Part shown: in pieces, positions 1-10,046 of the stretch
Position numbering within the stretch: position 1 is the first letter of the stretch
How the letters are laid out: every line of letters starts with the position of its first letter
Origin: an uncultured Flavobacteriaceae bacterium
GTDB taxonomy: Bacteria; Bacteroidota; Bacteroidia; Flavobacteriales; Flavobacteriaceae
Reading direction: 5' to 3'
DNA length: 64,000 bases
Assembly (NCBI GenBank): GCA_943787365.1
Contig: CALSMD010000006.1
Span: forward strand, 199,984 to 263,983
The notes under the pieces: model-generated
Seen by the model: the letters and a program-made list of their open reading frames with translations, nothing else
Database searches by the model: none
Told to the model about the DNA's origin: nothing
Made by a program: the position numbers and the translations under genes

Positions 1-2
1 CT

Positions 3-1067
3 CGTTTTAGAGCAGGAGCAGCGGTAAGAAATGCCGTGACAGACAGTGCAGTTGTTGAAACCATAAAAGAAATCAAACGCTTTCAAAACGAGCCTGTAGA
101 AGCCGATGCCTTGGCAAACGCTAAAGCAAAGTATGTGGGTGATTTTGTATTGGCTCTTGAAAGACCAAGTACAATCGCTCAATATGCAATCAATACAAAA
201 GTAAACGAATTACCAGAAGATTTTTATGCAACTTATTTAGAAAAAATAAACGCAGTAACTATTGAAGATGTGAACCGTGTTGCAAACCTTTATTTTACTG
301 CAGATAAAGCCCGAATTGTGGTGGTTGGTAAAGGAAGTGAAGTGGTCGAAAACCTTGAAAAAACAGGGATTCCAATCAATTACTTTGATACCTTCGCAAA
401 CCCTGTTGAAAAACCTGAATTCTCAAAACCAATTCCAGAAGGAGTTACTGCTGCAACGATACTTGAAAGCTATATTGTAGCTATTGGAGGTCTTGAAGCC
501 GTCAATGCAGTAAACTCTGTAAGGACAGCTGCAGATGTCACAATCGAAGGCATGCCATTTAAACCTACTGCAGTCATGAAAACCATGGCACCAAATATGT
601 CATCAATGGAAATGTCTATTGAAGGAATGGGAACCGTTATGAAACAAAAATTTGATGGTTCTGAAGGGTATGCAGAACAACAAGGGATGCAACGACCAAT
701 GTCTGAAGAAGAACTTGCTGAAAAAGCAAAAGAAAAAGGTTTATTCCCAGAAACGTATTTGGATGCGAGTACTCTAACACTCGTAAGCTTAACAGCTATT
801 GACGGAGTCGATGTTTACAAACTAAACGTTGATGAAGACTCCTATCGTTATTATGATGCTGCCACTGGGCTTTTGGTGAGAACTGAAAAATCAGAAGAAG
901 CACAAGGTCAAACCATAACCTCTGTTCAGGATTTATCAGATTACAGAGAAGTAAATGGGGTATTATTCCCATTTGTACAGAAAATAACAGCTGGACCTCA
1001 AGTCATTGGTTTGACTGCAAGCGAAATTATCGTTAATGAGGGCGTCTCCGCAGAAGATTTTAAATAA
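3..1067 (+). CDS. M16 family metallopeptidase, C-terminal part (5' end outside window)
   Basis: The reading frame is open to the left edge of the window, so this is the last 354 residues of a longer protein; a GTG at 36 is only an internal codon. The first ~115 residues resemble the C-terminal, non-catalytic half of M16 (insulinase/pitrilysin-like) peptidases, with the typical stretch AKAKYVGDFVLALERPSTIA followed by the helix ATYLEKINAVTIEDVNRVA. The remaining ~200 residues are an extra beta-rich domain reminiscent of LolA-like outer-membrane proteins (for example YYDAATGLLVRTEKSE). The zinc-binding HxxEH half lies upstream of the window. By family it acts in the periplasm on peptides or misfolded proteins. 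The gene ends at a strong bidirectional terminator. Confidence 0.8.
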   Translation, partial: RFRAGAAVRNAVTDSAVVETIKEIKRFQNEPVEADALANAKAKYVGDFVLALERPSTIAQYAINTKVNELPEDFYATYLEKINAVTIEDVNRVANLYFTADKARIVVVGKGSEVVENLEKTGIPINYFDTFANPVEKPEFSKPIPEGVTAATILESYIVAIGGLEAVNAVNSVRTAADVTIEGMPFKPTAVMKTMAPNMSSMEMSIEGMGTVMKQKFDGSEGYAEQQGMQRPMSEEELAEKAKEKGLFPETYLDASTLTLVSLTAIDGVDVYKLNVDEDSYRYYDAATGLLVRTEKSEEAQGQTITSVQDLSDYREVNGVLFPFVQKITAGPQVIGLTASEIIVNEGVSAEDFK

Positions 1068-1089
1068 TCTAACCTTTATAAATTCTAAA

Positions 1090-1120
1090 AAAACCGAGGC
1101 ATTAGCTTCGGTTTTTTTTT
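1090..1120. terminator. bidirectional intrinsic terminator
   Basis: AAACCGAGGC and GCTTCGGTTT form a 10-bp stem (one G-T wobble) around an ATTA loop, with a T9-10 run on the plus side and an A-run on the other. It lies between convergent genes. The 3' arm also encodes the last codons and stop of the minus-strand DMT transporter. Confidence 0.85.
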
Positions 1121-1992
1121 GCTTTTTTATTGGCTAAATAAATACCGCCTAAAATAAGTAAGGAAGCAAGTCCTTGATCTAATCCAAAAAGCTCTCCATC
1201 AAACAACCCCCAGAGTAGTGCTACAAGCGGCATTAAATAAGTGACAGAGGAAGCAAACACAGGACTTGAAATTTGTATTAAATTATTGAAGATAATTTTT
1301 GCCATAACAGTACCAAACACAGCCAGTATAGCGACAAATCCAATAGAAGAATATATGGATTGTTGCTCAAAAGTTTGAGCAGTGAAAAATCCAGAGAAAA
1401 TTAGAACTATAAGAGCAGGAATCACAATTGCTATAAAATTCCCCGTCGCTATGGCAATCGGTTTCACTTCTTGAAGGTAATGTTTAATTATATTCACATT
1501 GAAACCATACATAACAGTTGCCAAGACCACAAAACCAGCGTATAAATAATTCTGATCAGGGTTGAGTTCCATACTGTTAAAAATAAGCATTGAAGCTCCT
1601 ATAAACCCCAGAATCACCCCAAAGATTTGAGTTTTTGTAGATGCAATTTTAAAAATAGCTAACCCTATGAGCGTCGCATTTAATGGCACTAAAGCATTTA
1701 AAATAGAGACTATTCCACTATCCACTTCCGTTTCTGCAAACGCAAACAAAAAAGCTGGTAAAAACGTGCCAATAAATCCCGATAAAATCACCCATTTCCA
1801 TTGAGGATTGAGAATTGTTTTAAGCGACTTATATCCAATCATAAAAATAAAAAGTGACGATATCACAGTTCGCAAACTCCCAAGCTGCAAAGGAGTTAAA
1901 CCTACTAGACCCTTTTTAATAAGAATAAATGAACTTCCCCATACAATAGCTAATGTAAAAAGGTAAGCCCATTTTTTTTGTTCTTGATTCAT
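1102..1992 (-). CDS. DMT superfamily (EamA) transporter
   Basis: This 296-residue, very hydrophobic protein has about ten predicted membrane segments arranged as two EamA repeats (roughly residues 8-140 and 150-290). The N-terminal motif TLAIVWGSSFILIKKGL and the late segment ASSVTYLMPLVALLWGLFDGE are typical of the drug/metabolite exporter family. Members export amino acids, nucleosides or small metabolites across the inner membrane; the substrate cannot be read from the sequence. It starts at ATG 1992 and ends inside the terminator shared with the M16 gene. The short Lys-rich C-terminus (KAKKNRS) fits a cytoplasmic tail. Confidence 0.88.
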   Translation of the reverse strand: MNQEQKKWAYLFTLAIVWGSSFILIKKGLVGLTPLQLGSLRTVISSLFIFMIGYKSLKTILNPQWKWVILSGFIGTFLPAFLFAFAETEVDSGIVSILNALVPLNATLIGLAIFKIASTKTQIFGVILGFIGASMLIFNSMELNPDQNYLYAGFVVLATVMYGFNVNIIKHYLQEVKPIAIATGNFIAIVIPALIVLIFSGFFTAQTFEQQSIYSSIGFVAILAVFGTVMAKIIFNNLIQISSPVFASSVTYLMPLVALLWGLFDGELFGLDQGLASLLILGGIYLANKKAKKNRS

Positions 1993-2054
1993 TTACAGCT
2001 TATTAATTTTTTCACAAAAATGAGCATTAAATTAGAATAACAATGAAATATTTT

Positions 2055-2062
2055 TAAATTTG
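2055..2062 (+). promoter_or_regulatory. -7 box (TAAATTTG) for the metal-binding lipoprotein
   Basis: TAAATTTG matches the Bacteroidota sigma-factor -7 consensus TAnnTTTG and lies 23 bp before ATG 2086. No clear TTG is seen at the -33 position. Confidence 0.5.
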
Positions 2063-2085
2063 TTTAAAACCTAAATTAAAATCCT

Positions 2086-2607
2086 ATGAAACATTTCAAA
2101 TTTGTATTAGCCTCAACATTTCTATTCGTTTTCATTTTATCTTGTAAGAACGAGCCAAAAACAGAAATTAAAACAGTTGAAATAAGTGTAGAAACAGAAA
2201 AAAACTTAGATCCTAACGCAACCTATTCCAAAGCAGAATTTAACATCAAAGGAATGACCTGTGAGATGGGGTGTGCCAAAACTATTGAAAAGAAACTTGC
2301 CCACATGGAAGGAGTTAAATCTGCAAAAGTCGATTTTAAAAACGAACTGGCAATGGTCGAATATGATGTAGCTAAGGCAAATCCAACAAGCATTACCAAA
2401 ACAGTAACCTCTGTTGCGGACACCTATTCAGTAGAAAACATGAAAACTGTAGCGGAATTTTCAGGAACTAAAAAATCATGTGCTAAAGCTAAAGACTGCA
2501 AGAAAGACTGCAAGAAAGACTGCAAAAAAGACTGCAAGAAAGATTGCAAAAAAGACGGTAAGAAAGACTCTTGTAAGAACAAAACAAAGGCTGATAAAAA
2601 AGCTTAA
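2086..2607 (+). CDS. heavy-metal-associated (HMA) domain lipoprotein with Cys/Lys repeat tail
   Basis: The protein has 173 residues. A lipoprotein signal peptide ends at Cys20 (FILSC), so it is probably anchored in the periplasm or outer membrane. Residues ~47-118 form an HMA fold with the motif GMTCEMGC (Cys59, Cys63); the spacing is CxxxC rather than the usual CxxC. Residues 138-157 are five consecutive CKKD units, followed by GKKD and a Lys-rich end. The fold points to binding of Cu+, Zn2+ or a similar soft metal, and the tail adds six more cysteines, including one after the GKKD unit. The gene is monocistronic with its own promoter. Its stop codon overlaps that of convergent pepP. The metal is unknown; a role in metal sequestration or delivery is inference. 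Confidence 0.82.
   Translation: MKHFKFVLASTFLFVFILSCKNEPKTEIKTVEISVETEKNLDPNATYSKAEFNIKGMTCEMGCAKTIEKKLAHMEGVKSAKVDFKNELAMVEYDVAKANPTSITKTVTSVADTYSVENMKTVAEFSGTKKSCAKAKDCKKDCKKDCKKDCKKDCKKDGKKDSCKNKTKADKKA
2497..2568 (+). repeat. 12-bp tandem repeat encoding CKKD x5 plus GKKD
   Basis: Six successive 12-bp units of the form TGCAARAAAGAY lie in frame at 2497, 2509, 2521, 2533, 2545 and 2557. The last unit has GGT (Gly) in place of TGC (Cys). The near identity at DNA level points to recent expansion by slippage. Confidence 0.9.
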
Positions 2608-3899
2608 CTCGACTGCATCAAAGTTTCTATTTCATCGACTTCAATAGGAATGTGTTGCATTAAATTTAAAGGTGGGTCTTCAACTTGAATGACAACATCG
2701 TCTTCGAGTCGGATGCCCATTTTTTCATCAGGGATATAAATTCCTGGTTCTACCGTAAATACCATATTTGCTGTCATAGGAGTTTTTAAAGCTCCAAAAT
2801 CGTGAGTATCTAACCCCAAGTGGTGGGAGGTTCCGTGCATAAAGTATTTTTTATACGCAGGCCATTTTGGATCCTCATTTTGAACATCTGCTTTATCTAT
2901 CAACCCCAAGCCCAAAAGTTCAGAAGTCATCATTTTTCCAACCTCAACATGATAGTCTTCCCAAATAGTGCCTGGAACTAATAATTTTGTCGCCTCATTC
3001 TTAACATTTAAAACAGCTTGGTAAACTGCTTTTTGGCGTGCAGTAAATCGTCCATTTACAGGGATTGTTCGTGTCATGTCACTTGAGTAATTCGCATATT
3101 CTGCCCCTACATCCATCAGTAACATATCGCCATCCTTACAAACTTGATTATTTTCTATGTAATGCAACACACAAGCGTTGTATCCTGATCCAATGATTGG
3201 CGTGTAAGCAAATCCTTTAGATCGGTTTTTGAGAAATTCGTGTGCAAATTCCGCCTCAATTTCGTACTCCATAACACCCGGTTTTATAAAGCCCAATACT
3301 CTTCTAAAACCCTTATCTGTAATGTCACAAGCCGTTTGAATCAACGCAATTTCTTCTGGCTCTTTCACCCCACGAATCGCTTCCATAATTGGAAAATTAG
3401 GCAAAAACTCAAGAGATGGATAGGTAGATTTGATCCTTTTTAAAAAGCGATCGTCCCGTGTTTCCATTTCAACTGCTTGACGGTAATGATTATTGTTATT
3501 AAAATAAAAACTGGTGGCTTCTGCCATCAATGTTGGAAAAACCGAATCAAATTCTTTTAACCAATATACTGTTTGAATTCCGGATGTAGCGGTTGCCTGA
3601 GATTTGCTAAGCTTAGCCCCCTCCCAAACTGCAATATGATCATTTGTTTCTTTTACAAAAAGAACTTCTCTATGTTCAGTTTTAGTGGCACTTGGAAATA
3701 AAATTAAAACACTTTCTTCTTGATCCACTCCACTGAGGTAAAAAATATTTCGGTGTTGTTCAAATGGAAGTGTACTATCTGCACCTGTAGAAAAAACATC
3801 GTTGGAGTTAAACACAGCAATCGATTTAGGTTGCATTTGTTGAGCAAACTTTAATCTGTTTTTTGTAAATAATTGAGGGCTAATAGGTAGGTATTTCAT
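2604..3899 (-). CDS. pepP: Xaa-Pro aminopeptidase (aminopeptidase P, M24B)
   Basis: This 431-residue enzyme removes the N-terminal residue from peptides with proline in position two, in the cytoplasm. Residues 1-~150 form the aminopeptidase P N-terminal domain (FEQHRNIFYLSGVDQEES). The C-terminal pita-bread domain holds the five metal ligands: Asp263 (LLMDVGAEY), Asp274 (SSDMTRT), His359 (HGTSHHLGLDTHD), Glu384 (FTVEPGIYIP) and Glu399 (GIRLEDDVV). The length is normal for the family. The stop codon shares the palindrome TTAA with the stop of the convergent lipoprotein gene, so no terminator separates them. Confidence 0.95.
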   Translation of the reverse strand: MKYLPISPQLFTKNRLKFAQQMQPKSIAVFNSNDVFSTGADSTLPFEQHRNIFYLSGVDQEESVLILFPSATKTEHREVLFVKETNDHIAVWEGAKLSKSQATATSGIQTVYWLKEFDSVFPTLMAEATSFYFNNNNHYRQAVEMETRDDRFLKRIKSTYPSLEFLPNFPIMEAIRGVKEPEEIALIQTACDITDKGFRRVLGFIKPGVMEYEIEAEFAHEFLKNRSKGFAYTPIIGSGYNACVLHYIENNQVCKDGDMLLMDVGAEYANYSSDMTRTIPVNGRFTARQKAVYQAVLNVKNEATKLLVPGTIWEDYHVEVGKMMTSELLGLGLIDKADVQNEDPKWPAYKKYFMHGTSHHLGLDTHDFGALKTPMTANMVFTVEPGIYIPDEKMGIRLEDDVVIQVEDPPLNLMQHIPIEVDEIETLMQSS

Positions 3900-4121
3900 G
3901 TGTCTATATTTATTCTTTATTATCGGTCACATACAACATATAATACAATCAATTAATTTTGAGTATCATTTATTGGATTTGCGAGTTAAATAATCTTACG
4001 TAATAAAATCAAATTTAGACAAAAAATTATAAAAAATACACTCTAATTAAAATATTAAAGTCCTCTAACACAAACTGTTAATTTAAAACAATTATAAATA
4101 AAAAAATTAACACTGATGTTG

Positions 4122-4152
4122 TTGCCTAAAACGTTGTCGTAGATTACCTTTG
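4122..4152 (+). promoter_or_regulatory. sdhCAB promoter (TTG-N20-TACCTTTG)
   Basis: TTG at 4122-4124, a 20-bp spacer and TACCTTTG at 4145-4152 match the Bacteroidota promoter consensus exactly. The predicted transcript starts near 4158-4160. This makes an ATG at 4154 untranslatable and fixes the sdhC start at 4178. Confidence 0.75.
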
Positions 4153-4177
4153 CATGGTTAAAAAACAGCATCTAATT

Positions 4178-4855
4178 ATGAGTGGATTTTTAAAGTCTTC
4201 AATCGGAAAAAAGATTGCCATGGCGCTCTCTGCATTTTTCCTTATGGTTTTTCTTTTACAGCATTTTGCCATCAATATTCTATCCATAATCAATCCAGAT
4301 ACTTTTAACGAAGTATCACATTTTATGGGAACGAATCCATTGGTTCAATTTGTCTTACAACCAATTCTTATTTTTGGAGTTGTCTTTCATTTTGTAATGG
4401 GATTTGTATTGGAATATAAAAACCATACATCTAGATCGGTAAGCTATGCCAAAAATAATGGTAATGCAAACTCAACGTGGATGAGTAGAAATATGATTTA
4501 CAGCGGATTTGCTATTTTGGCATTCGTTGTGCTTCATTTTATTGATTTTTGGTTTCCAGAACTTAACACGAAGTATCTTATTGGAGACATGAGTGGTATG
4601 CACAACGGAGAGTTTAGATATTACCATGAATTGGTTGAGAAATTTCACAACCCCCTAAGAGTTGGTGCCTATGTTGTTGCTTTTATATTCCTCGCACTCC
4701 ACCTTCTACACGGGTTCAATTCTGCATTTCAGTCGGTTGGAGCAAATAATAAATATACAAACTCACTAAAAGGCTTTGGAAAAGCATATGCAACTCTAGT
4801 TCCATTAGGGTTTATCATCATCGCCTTGTTCCATTATTTTAATAATACACACTAA
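4178..4855 (+). CDS. sdhC: succinate dehydrogenase cytochrome b subunit
   Basis: This is the single membrane-anchor subunit (225 residues from ATG 4178) of the Bacteroidota-type succinate:menaquinone oxidoreductase. About five membrane helices are seen, with several histidines suited to bind two haems (for example [42 protein letters not shown]). The N-terminus [20 protein letters not shown] is the conserved start of the family. An in-frame ATG lies 24 bp upstream but falls at the predicted transcription start, so it was rejected. The stop lies 11 bp before sdhA, and the three genes form one operon. Confidence 0.93.
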   Translation: MSGFLKSSIGKKIAMALSAFFLMVFLLQHFAINILSIINPDTFNEVSHFMGTNPLVQFVLQPILIFGVVFHFVMGFVLEYKNHTSRSVSYAKNNGNANSTWMSRNMIYSGFAILAFVVLHFIDFWFPELNTKYLIGDMSGMHNGEFRYYHELVEKFHNPLRVGAYVVAFIFLALHLLHGFNSAFQSVGANNKYTNSLKGFGKAYATLVPLGFIIIALFHYFNNTH

Positions 4856-4866
4856 AACATAGGATT

Positions 4867-6864
4867 ATGGCTTTAGATTCAAAAATACCAGAAGGTCCTT
4901 TAGAAGATAAATGGACCAAACATAAAAACAGTATCAACCTTGTAAATCCTGCCAACAAGCGTCACATCGATGTGATTATAGTTGGAACTGGACTTGCCGG
5001 TGGATCTGCTGCTGCTACACTTGCTGAACTTGGATACAACGTGAAAGCGTTTTGTTTTCAAGATTCGCCACGTCGGGCACACTCCATTGCTGCTCAAGGC
5101 GGAATTAATGCTGCAAAAAACTATCAAGGTGATGGCGATTCTACTTACCGTTTGTTCTATGATACTGTTAAAGGTGGAGATTACCGTTCGCGTGAAGCCA
5201 ACGTTCACCGTTTAGCAGAAGTCTCTACCAATATCATTGATCAATGTGTTGCTCAGGGCGTCCCATTTGCAAGAGATTATGGAGGGCTTTTAGACAACCG
5301 TTCTTTTGGAGGTGTTTTAGTTTCAAGAACATTCTATGCCAAAGGGCAAACAGGTCAACAACTCTTATTAGGAGCCTACTCTGCAATGAACCGTCAAATT
5401 GGACGTGGGAAAATAAAAATGTACAACCGTCACGAAATGTTAGACGTAGTAATTGTAGGCGGCAAAGCGCGGGGAATTATTACGCGAAACTTAGTAACTG
5501 GAGAAATTGAACGCCATTCAGGACATGCGGTAGTGCTAGGAACTGGAGGGTATGGAAATGTATTTTACCTTTCTACAAATGCAATGGGAAGTAATGTAAC
5601 GGCAGCTTGGAAAGCACACAAACGTGGTGCCTATTTTGCAAACCCATGTTACACACAAATTCACCCAACTTGTATTCCTGTTTCAGGAGATCACCAATCA
5701 AAATTAACCCTAATGTCTGAATCCCTTAGGAATGATGGGCGTATATGGGTTCCAAAAAAATTAGAGGATGCTAAAGCAATCCAAAATCGTGAATTAAAGC
5801 CCACAGATCTTCCCGAAGATCAACGCGACTATTTCTTAGAAAGACGTTATCCAGCATTTGGAAACTTAGTCCCTAGAGATGTAGCTTCACGAGCGGCTAA
5901 AGAACGTTGTGATGAAGGTTTTGGTGTGAATAAAACAGGAGAAGCAGTCTTTTTGGATTTTGCCTCCGCTATCATCAGATATGGAAAAGAACAAGCACAT
6001 GTCAAAGGATTAAATGAAGAAGATGATTCACTGATCCAAACATTAGGAAAAAAAGTCGTTAAAAGCAAATACGGCAACTTATTCCAGATGTATGAGAAAA
6101 TTGTAGATGAAAACCCTTACGAAACACCAATGATGATTTATCCAGCCGTACACTACACCATGGGAGGCGTATGGGTTGATTATAATTTACAAACAACTAT
6201 ACCGGGACTTTATGCGATTGGAGAAGCTAATTTTTCTGATCATGGTGCAAACCGTTTGGGAGCCTCAGCACTAATGCAAGGACTGGCAGATGGCTATTTT
6301 GTATTGCCCTACACTATCGGGAACTATTTATCAGACGACATTAGAACAGGTCCAATTCCAACAGACACTGTCGAATTTGAAGAAGCAGAAGCTAAAGTAA
6401 CTTCAGAAATCAATCACTTTATCAATAATAAAGGAACCAAACCCGTAGATTATTTCCATAAACGTCTTGGAAAAATTATGTGGAACAAATGTGGAATGGC
6501 TCGTAATGAAAAAGAATTAAAAGAAGCTATTAAGGAAATATCTGCGCTTCGGGAGGAATTTTACAAAGAAGTTCTGGTCCCTGGAACTGCAGATGAATTT
6601 AATGAGGAATTAGCAAAAGCCGGTCGCGTGGCAGATTTCCTTGAATTAGGAGAATTATTTGCAAAAGATGCCTTAGTACGTGAAGAATCTGCTGGTGGAC
6701 ACTTTAGAGAAGAATACCAAACTCCAGATGGAGAAGCTCAACGAAGAAAAGAATTTCAGTTTGTGTCTGCATGGGAATATAAAGGAGAACCTAAAGATGC
6801 TGAATTGCATAAAGAAGCATTAGTTTACGAAAATATTGAAGTTAAAGAACGCTCATACAAATAA
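4867..6864 (+). CDS. sdhA: succinate dehydrogenase flavoprotein subunit
   Basis: This 665-residue subunit oxidises succinate to fumarate with covalently bound FAD, on the cytoplasmic face of the membrane. The FAD-binding glycine motif is [14 protein letters not shown] (residues ~37-50), and His72 in [14 protein letters not shown] is the expected FAD attachment site. The capping and catalytic domains follow, with [31 protein letters not shown] and [12 protein letters not shown]. It has the long form usual in Bacteroidota (class B type). It lies between sdhC (11 bp) and sdhB (8 bp), so the three subunits are likely co-translated. Confidence 0.97.
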   Translation: MALDSKIPEGPLEDKWTKHKNSINLVNPANKRHIDVIIVGTGLAGGSAAATLAELGYNVKAFCFQDSPRRAHSIAAQGGINAAKNYQGDGDSTYRLFYDTVKGGDYRSREANVHRLAEVSTNIIDQCVAQGVPFARDYGGLLDNRSFGGVLVSRTFYAKGQTGQQLLLGAYSAMNRQIGRGKIKMYNRHEMLDVVIVGGKARGIITRNLVTGEIERHSGHAVVLGTGGYGNVFYLSTNAMGSNVTAAWKAHKRGAYFANPCYTQIHPTCIPVSGDHQSKLTLMSESLRNDGRIWVPKKLEDAKAIQNRELKPTDLPEDQRDYFLERRYPAFGNLVPRDVASRAAKERCDEGFGVNKTGEAVFLDFASAIIRYGKEQAHVKGLNEEDDSLIQTLGKKVVKSKYGNLFQMYEKIVDENPYETPMMIYPAVHYTMGGVWVDYNLQTTIPGLYAIGEANFSDHGANRLGASALMQGLADGYFVLPYTIGNYLSDDIRTGPIPTDTVEFEEAEAKVTSEINHFINNKGTKPVDYFHKRLGKIMWNKCGMARNEKELKEAIKEISALREEFYKEVLVPGTADEFNEELAKAGRVADFLELGELFAKDALVREESAGGHFREEYQTPDGEAQRRKEFQFVSAWEYKGEPKDAELHKEALVYENIEVKERSYK

Positions 6865-6872
6865 GAACAGCT

Positions 6873-7619
6873 ATGAATTTAACATTACAAATATGGCGAC
6901 AAAAAAATGCCAACACTGAAGGAAAAATTGTAGAATATCCAATTCAAGATATTTCACCCGATATGTCATTTCTTGAAATGTTGGATGTCTTAAACATGAA
7001 ACTCATCAGCAATGGCGATTCGCCTGTAGCATTTGATCATGATTGTAGAGAAGGAATTTGTGGATCTTGTTCTTTATACATTAATGGGGAAGCACATGGT
7101 CCAGACCGACTCGTCACAACCTGTCAGTTGCACATGCGTAAATTTAAAGACGGTGACACCATTTTTATTGAACCCTTTAGAGCAAATGCATTCCCAGTTA
7201 TTAAAGATTTAATTGTTGACCGTTCGGCATTTGATAGAATTCAACATTCTGGAGGTTTTATTTCGGTTAATACTTCTGGAAATACGCAAGACGGAAATTC
7301 AATTCCAATTCCAAAACAGGATGCAGACGAGGCGATGGATGCCGCTACTTGTATTGGCTGTGGTGCTTGTGTTGCTACATGTAAAAACTCCTCTGCAATG
7401 CTATTTGTCGGAGCTAAAGTATCACAATATGCCTTACTGCCTCAGGGGCAAGTCGAAGCCACAGAGCGTGTTCAAAACATGGTTGCTCAAATGGACTTAG
7501 AAGGCTTTGGAAACTGTACAAACACTGGTGCTTGCGAGGTAGAATGTCCAAAAGGCATTTCGTTGGAAAACATTGCACGAATGAATCGCGAATTGATTAA
7601 AGCGAGTTTGAAGTCTTAA
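6873..7619 (+). CDS. sdhB: succinate dehydrogenase iron-sulfur subunit
   Basis: This 248-residue electron-transfer subunit carries the three clusters of complex II. The [2Fe-2S] ligands are Cys58, Cys63 and Cys66 (CREGICGSC) with Cys84. The C-terminal ferredoxin-like part has [11 protein letters not shown] and [15 protein letters not shown] for the [4Fe-4S] and [3Fe-4S] centres. Electrons pass from SdhA FAD to the haems and menaquinone in SdhC. The stop codon lies in a TTAA that also ends the convergent lipoprotein gene, and no terminator is visible between them. Confidence 0.97.
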   Translation: MNLTLQIWRQKNANTEGKIVEYPIQDISPDMSFLEMLDVLNMKLISNGDSPVAFDHDCREGICGSCSLYINGEAHGPDRLVTTCQLHMRKFKDGDTIFIEPFRANAFPVIKDLIVDRSAFDRIQHSGGFISVNTSGNTQDGNSIPIPKQDADEAMDAATCIGCGACVATCKNSSAMLFVGAKVSQYALLPQGQVEATERVQNMVAQMDLEGFGNCTNTGACEVECPKGISLENIARMNRELIKASLKS

Positions 7620-9217
7620 TCTTCTAAGATAAATTCTTCAATCGTATCCCAACCCGCACGAACTTCAACAGGTTCTGAAGCATAACTCACACGTTCAGGT
7701 TGGATTTTCTTTAAATAATCTCCGGAGTCATAAACTCCGTTTTGATTCGTATCGAAAATAACTCTTAAAAAATAGATGCCTGGAGTTACCTCATTAAAAT
7801 CTACTGGAATAGCTTCTTGAACTAGAGACGTTTCAACCACCATTCCTTTGGAATCTGTAAGTTGAACAATCAAAGGATAAACGCCGTTACGGATCTCTAT
7901 ACGAACATCCCCATAAGAAGATCGTGCCTTGGTTGTTGCATTAAAAATTAAAGTATCATTTTTAGCCCCATAGAAATCTGTAAAAGCTCCCGGAAGCATT
8001 TCGATTGTGTAACTGTTTTTTTCAGTTTTATTAAAACTAAAGTCAACCGTATTCGAAAAGGAATCCAAGACCATTGTTGGTTGCTGAAATACAGAATCCT
8101 TATCCATAACCCTTACTTTGGTAGCATCCATAGAATCCAATGGAATCGTAGAACTTAAACTATAAGACTCCTTTAATTTGAGCATAGAGCCAATAGACTT
8201 AAAAACTAAGGAGTCCGATTTATAGTCTTTAATCTTTACCACCGTTGTATCGATTGTTTGTTTATGCGTAATTTCAAAAATTAAAGAATCTACTTCGAGT
8301 TTTGGACGAAACCAATAGTTGAGCGTGTCTTTATCAGTCTCTTTTGTAACGATTGAAGTATATCCTTCAGGAACGTCCGAAAGCAACCTTATTTCCATTG
8401 ATTCTCCATCACCTTCATACCCAAAAACAAGCTTACTGGACGACACTTGTTTGGCTCTTCTAAATTTATAATCAATGGATTCTTTAAACATTTTTAAAAC
8501 ATAAGCTGTATCCGAAGGTACTGTTATATACTGTTTTCTGTATCCAATTTTATCTGTTTTGGGCTGGAAAGTATAATTCGGATTTTCTTCTTTGAGTGCT
8601 GCTAAAAGATAGGTACCCGCCTTAATATTTTCTAAATTAAAGGATGAAACACTGTCTGTGTTTGAAATGTATTTTGGTTTCTTTTTATAGAGAATAGAAT
8701 CTGTAAAAGTGGAATCCACCTCGTATAACAAAACGGCAATACGCTCATCAGTTTCTTTGTTTAAAGCATCGGTAACGATTCCAGAAACAGAAAGCGAATC
8801 GATATAATCACCCGTAGAAAATACATATTTATAGTACGGAAATAAATTTCCTTCGTTATTATCCGCAATACTTTCACCAAAGTTAAAAGCATAAGTGGTA
8901 TTGGCCTGAAGTGTATCCAGTATTTTAATCTTAATGTATTTACTGGCACTTCCTACTGGGGTGATGTCTGGCTCAGGATCCATCAATGGAGAAATAATGA
9001 GTTGCTTTTGTAAGTCTTTCATTTTGATGTATTCATCAAAATAAATAATGATTTCGTTTGAATCAAAATTTAGAGAAAAATTCTCAGGGATCGATTTTAT
9101 AATCACTGGGGGCAATTCATCTTTTGGCCCACCAGAAGCTGTTCCTCTATTAGCACAGTGTGAAAAAATCAAACTGACAACAACTAAAAATCCTAAATTG
9201 GCGAACTTCTTAACCAT
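7616..9217 (-). CDS. Ig-like (Big_5-type) domain lipoprotein
   Basis: The protein has 533 residues and a lipoprotein signal (VVSLIFSHC, Cys ~21). The early segment [29 protein letters not shown] is typical of bacterial Ig-like (Big_5/SbsA-like) domains at the start of Flavobacteriia surface lipoproteins. Beta-rich repeats follow, and the end has [20 protein letters not shown], a Ca2+-binding-like DxNxNGxYD loop. No catalytic motif is visible. It follows comF by 40 bp on the same strand and may be co-transcribed. A structural or adhesive role at the outer membrane is inference. Confidence 0.75.
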   Translation of the reverse strand: MVKKFANLGFLVVVSLIFSHCANRGTASGGPKDELPPVIIKSIPENFSLNFDSNEIIIYFDEYIKMKDLQKQLIISPLMDPEPDITPVGSASKYIKIKILDTLQANTTYAFNFGESIADNNEGNLFPYYKYVFSTGDYIDSLSVSGIVTDALNKETDERIAVLLYEVDSTFTDSILYKKKPKYISNTDSVSSFNLENIKAGTYLLAALKEENPNYTFQPKTDKIGYRKQYITVPSDTAYVLKMFKESIDYKFRRAKQVSSSKLVFGYEGDGESMEIRLLSDVPEGYTSIVTKETDKDTLNYWFRPKLEVDSLIFEITHKQTIDTTVVKIKDYKSDSLVFKSIGSMLKLKESYSLSSTIPLDSMDATKVRVMDKDSVFQQPTMVLDSFSNTVDFSFNKTEKNSYTIEMLPGAFTDFYGAKNDTLIFNATTKARSSYGDVRIEIRNGVYPLIVQLTDSKGMVVETSLVQEAIPVDFNEVTPGIYFLRVIFDTNQNGVYDSGDYLKKIQPERVSYASEPVEVRAGWDTIEEFILED

Positions 9218-9257
9218 TAATATTGCATTTTACGCAAAGTAACAACATATTTTAGTA

Positions 9258-9950
9258 CTAACGAAAAATGGAATGCGTAATTGCAATTGTTGCAACACTT
9301 AACTGCATCTTCTTTTCTGGATTCAAAACCAATGCACAAGCTTCAATTGTGGCTCCCGTTGTAATAATATCATCCACGAGTAGAATATGTTTATTTTCAA
9401 TCCTATTAATGTTTTGGACATAAAAACTATGAGCAACGGATTGAAAACGTGCTTCTCGCGACTGAAAAACTTGAGTTTTGGTATTTCTAGATTTCAGAAG
9501 CACATCGTCCAAGTAAGAAACATTCAACACTTTCGCGATTTGTTGTGCAAAAAGAGCCACCTGATTATACCCTCTTTGTTTTAATTTTTTAAAATGAACT
9601 GGAACTGGAATTACAACATCAATAGACTCAAAATAAGGAGACTCTAATAGTTCCGCTCCCAGCCAATTTCCAAAAATACGTCCAATATCTTCTTTGCCAT
9701 TGTATTTTAAATGATGTAATAACTGTTGAACCCTTCCGCTTTTATGGAAATAAAAGAGTGCTGTTGCCGCTTCTAGGCGTACCCGACCATAAAAGATTTT
9801 TTTTACTGTTTCAGGACGCTCAAAATGGTAATTTGTTAATGGCAACTCGTGCCGACATACCACACAAATACCAAGTTCGTTGTCCGTTAAAATTGTATTG
9901 CAGGCATGGCATGTTTTTGGAAAAAATAGATTTATAAGACTCGAGAGCAC
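9258..9950 (-). CDS. comF: ComF family phosphoribosyltransferase-like protein
   Basis: The protein has 230 residues. The N-terminus has a four-cysteine zinc-binding motif (CHACNTILTDNELGICVVC). The C-terminal half has a type I phosphoribosyltransferase signature (HILLVDDIITTGATIEAC), preceded by DVVIPVPVHFKKLKQRGYNQ. In naturally competent bacteria ComF helps process incoming single-stranded DNA; elsewhere the role is uncertain. Length and motif order are normal. It starts 96 bp from the divergent glyS gene. Confidence 0.92.
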   Translation of the reverse strand: MLSSLINLFFPKTCHACNTILTDNELGICVVCRHELPLTNYHFERPETVKKIFYGRVRLEAATALFYFHKSGRVQQLLHHLKYNGKEDIGRIFGNWLGAELLESPYFESIDVVIPVPVHFKKLKQRGYNQVALFAQQIAKVLNVSYLDDVLLKSRNTKTQVFQSREARFQSVAHSFYVQNINRIENKHILLVDDIITTGATIEACALVLNPEKKMQLSVATIAITHSIFR

Positions 9951-10034
9951 ACAAAGTACATTTAGGTGAAGTTAAAAATAAAATAATATTTTATTTTTCA
10001 CCCTAACTTTAAGTTTAATTTAAAAAGCGTTTTC

Positions 10035-10042
10035 TATTTTTG
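10035..10042 (+). promoter_or_regulatory. -7 box (TATTTTTG) for glyS
   Basis: TATTTTTG fits TAnnTTTG and ends only 4 bp before the glyS ATG at 10047. If used, transcription would start at or next to the start codon, giving a leaderless or near-leaderless mRNA. Confidence 0.45.
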
Positions 10043-10046
10043 TGAC

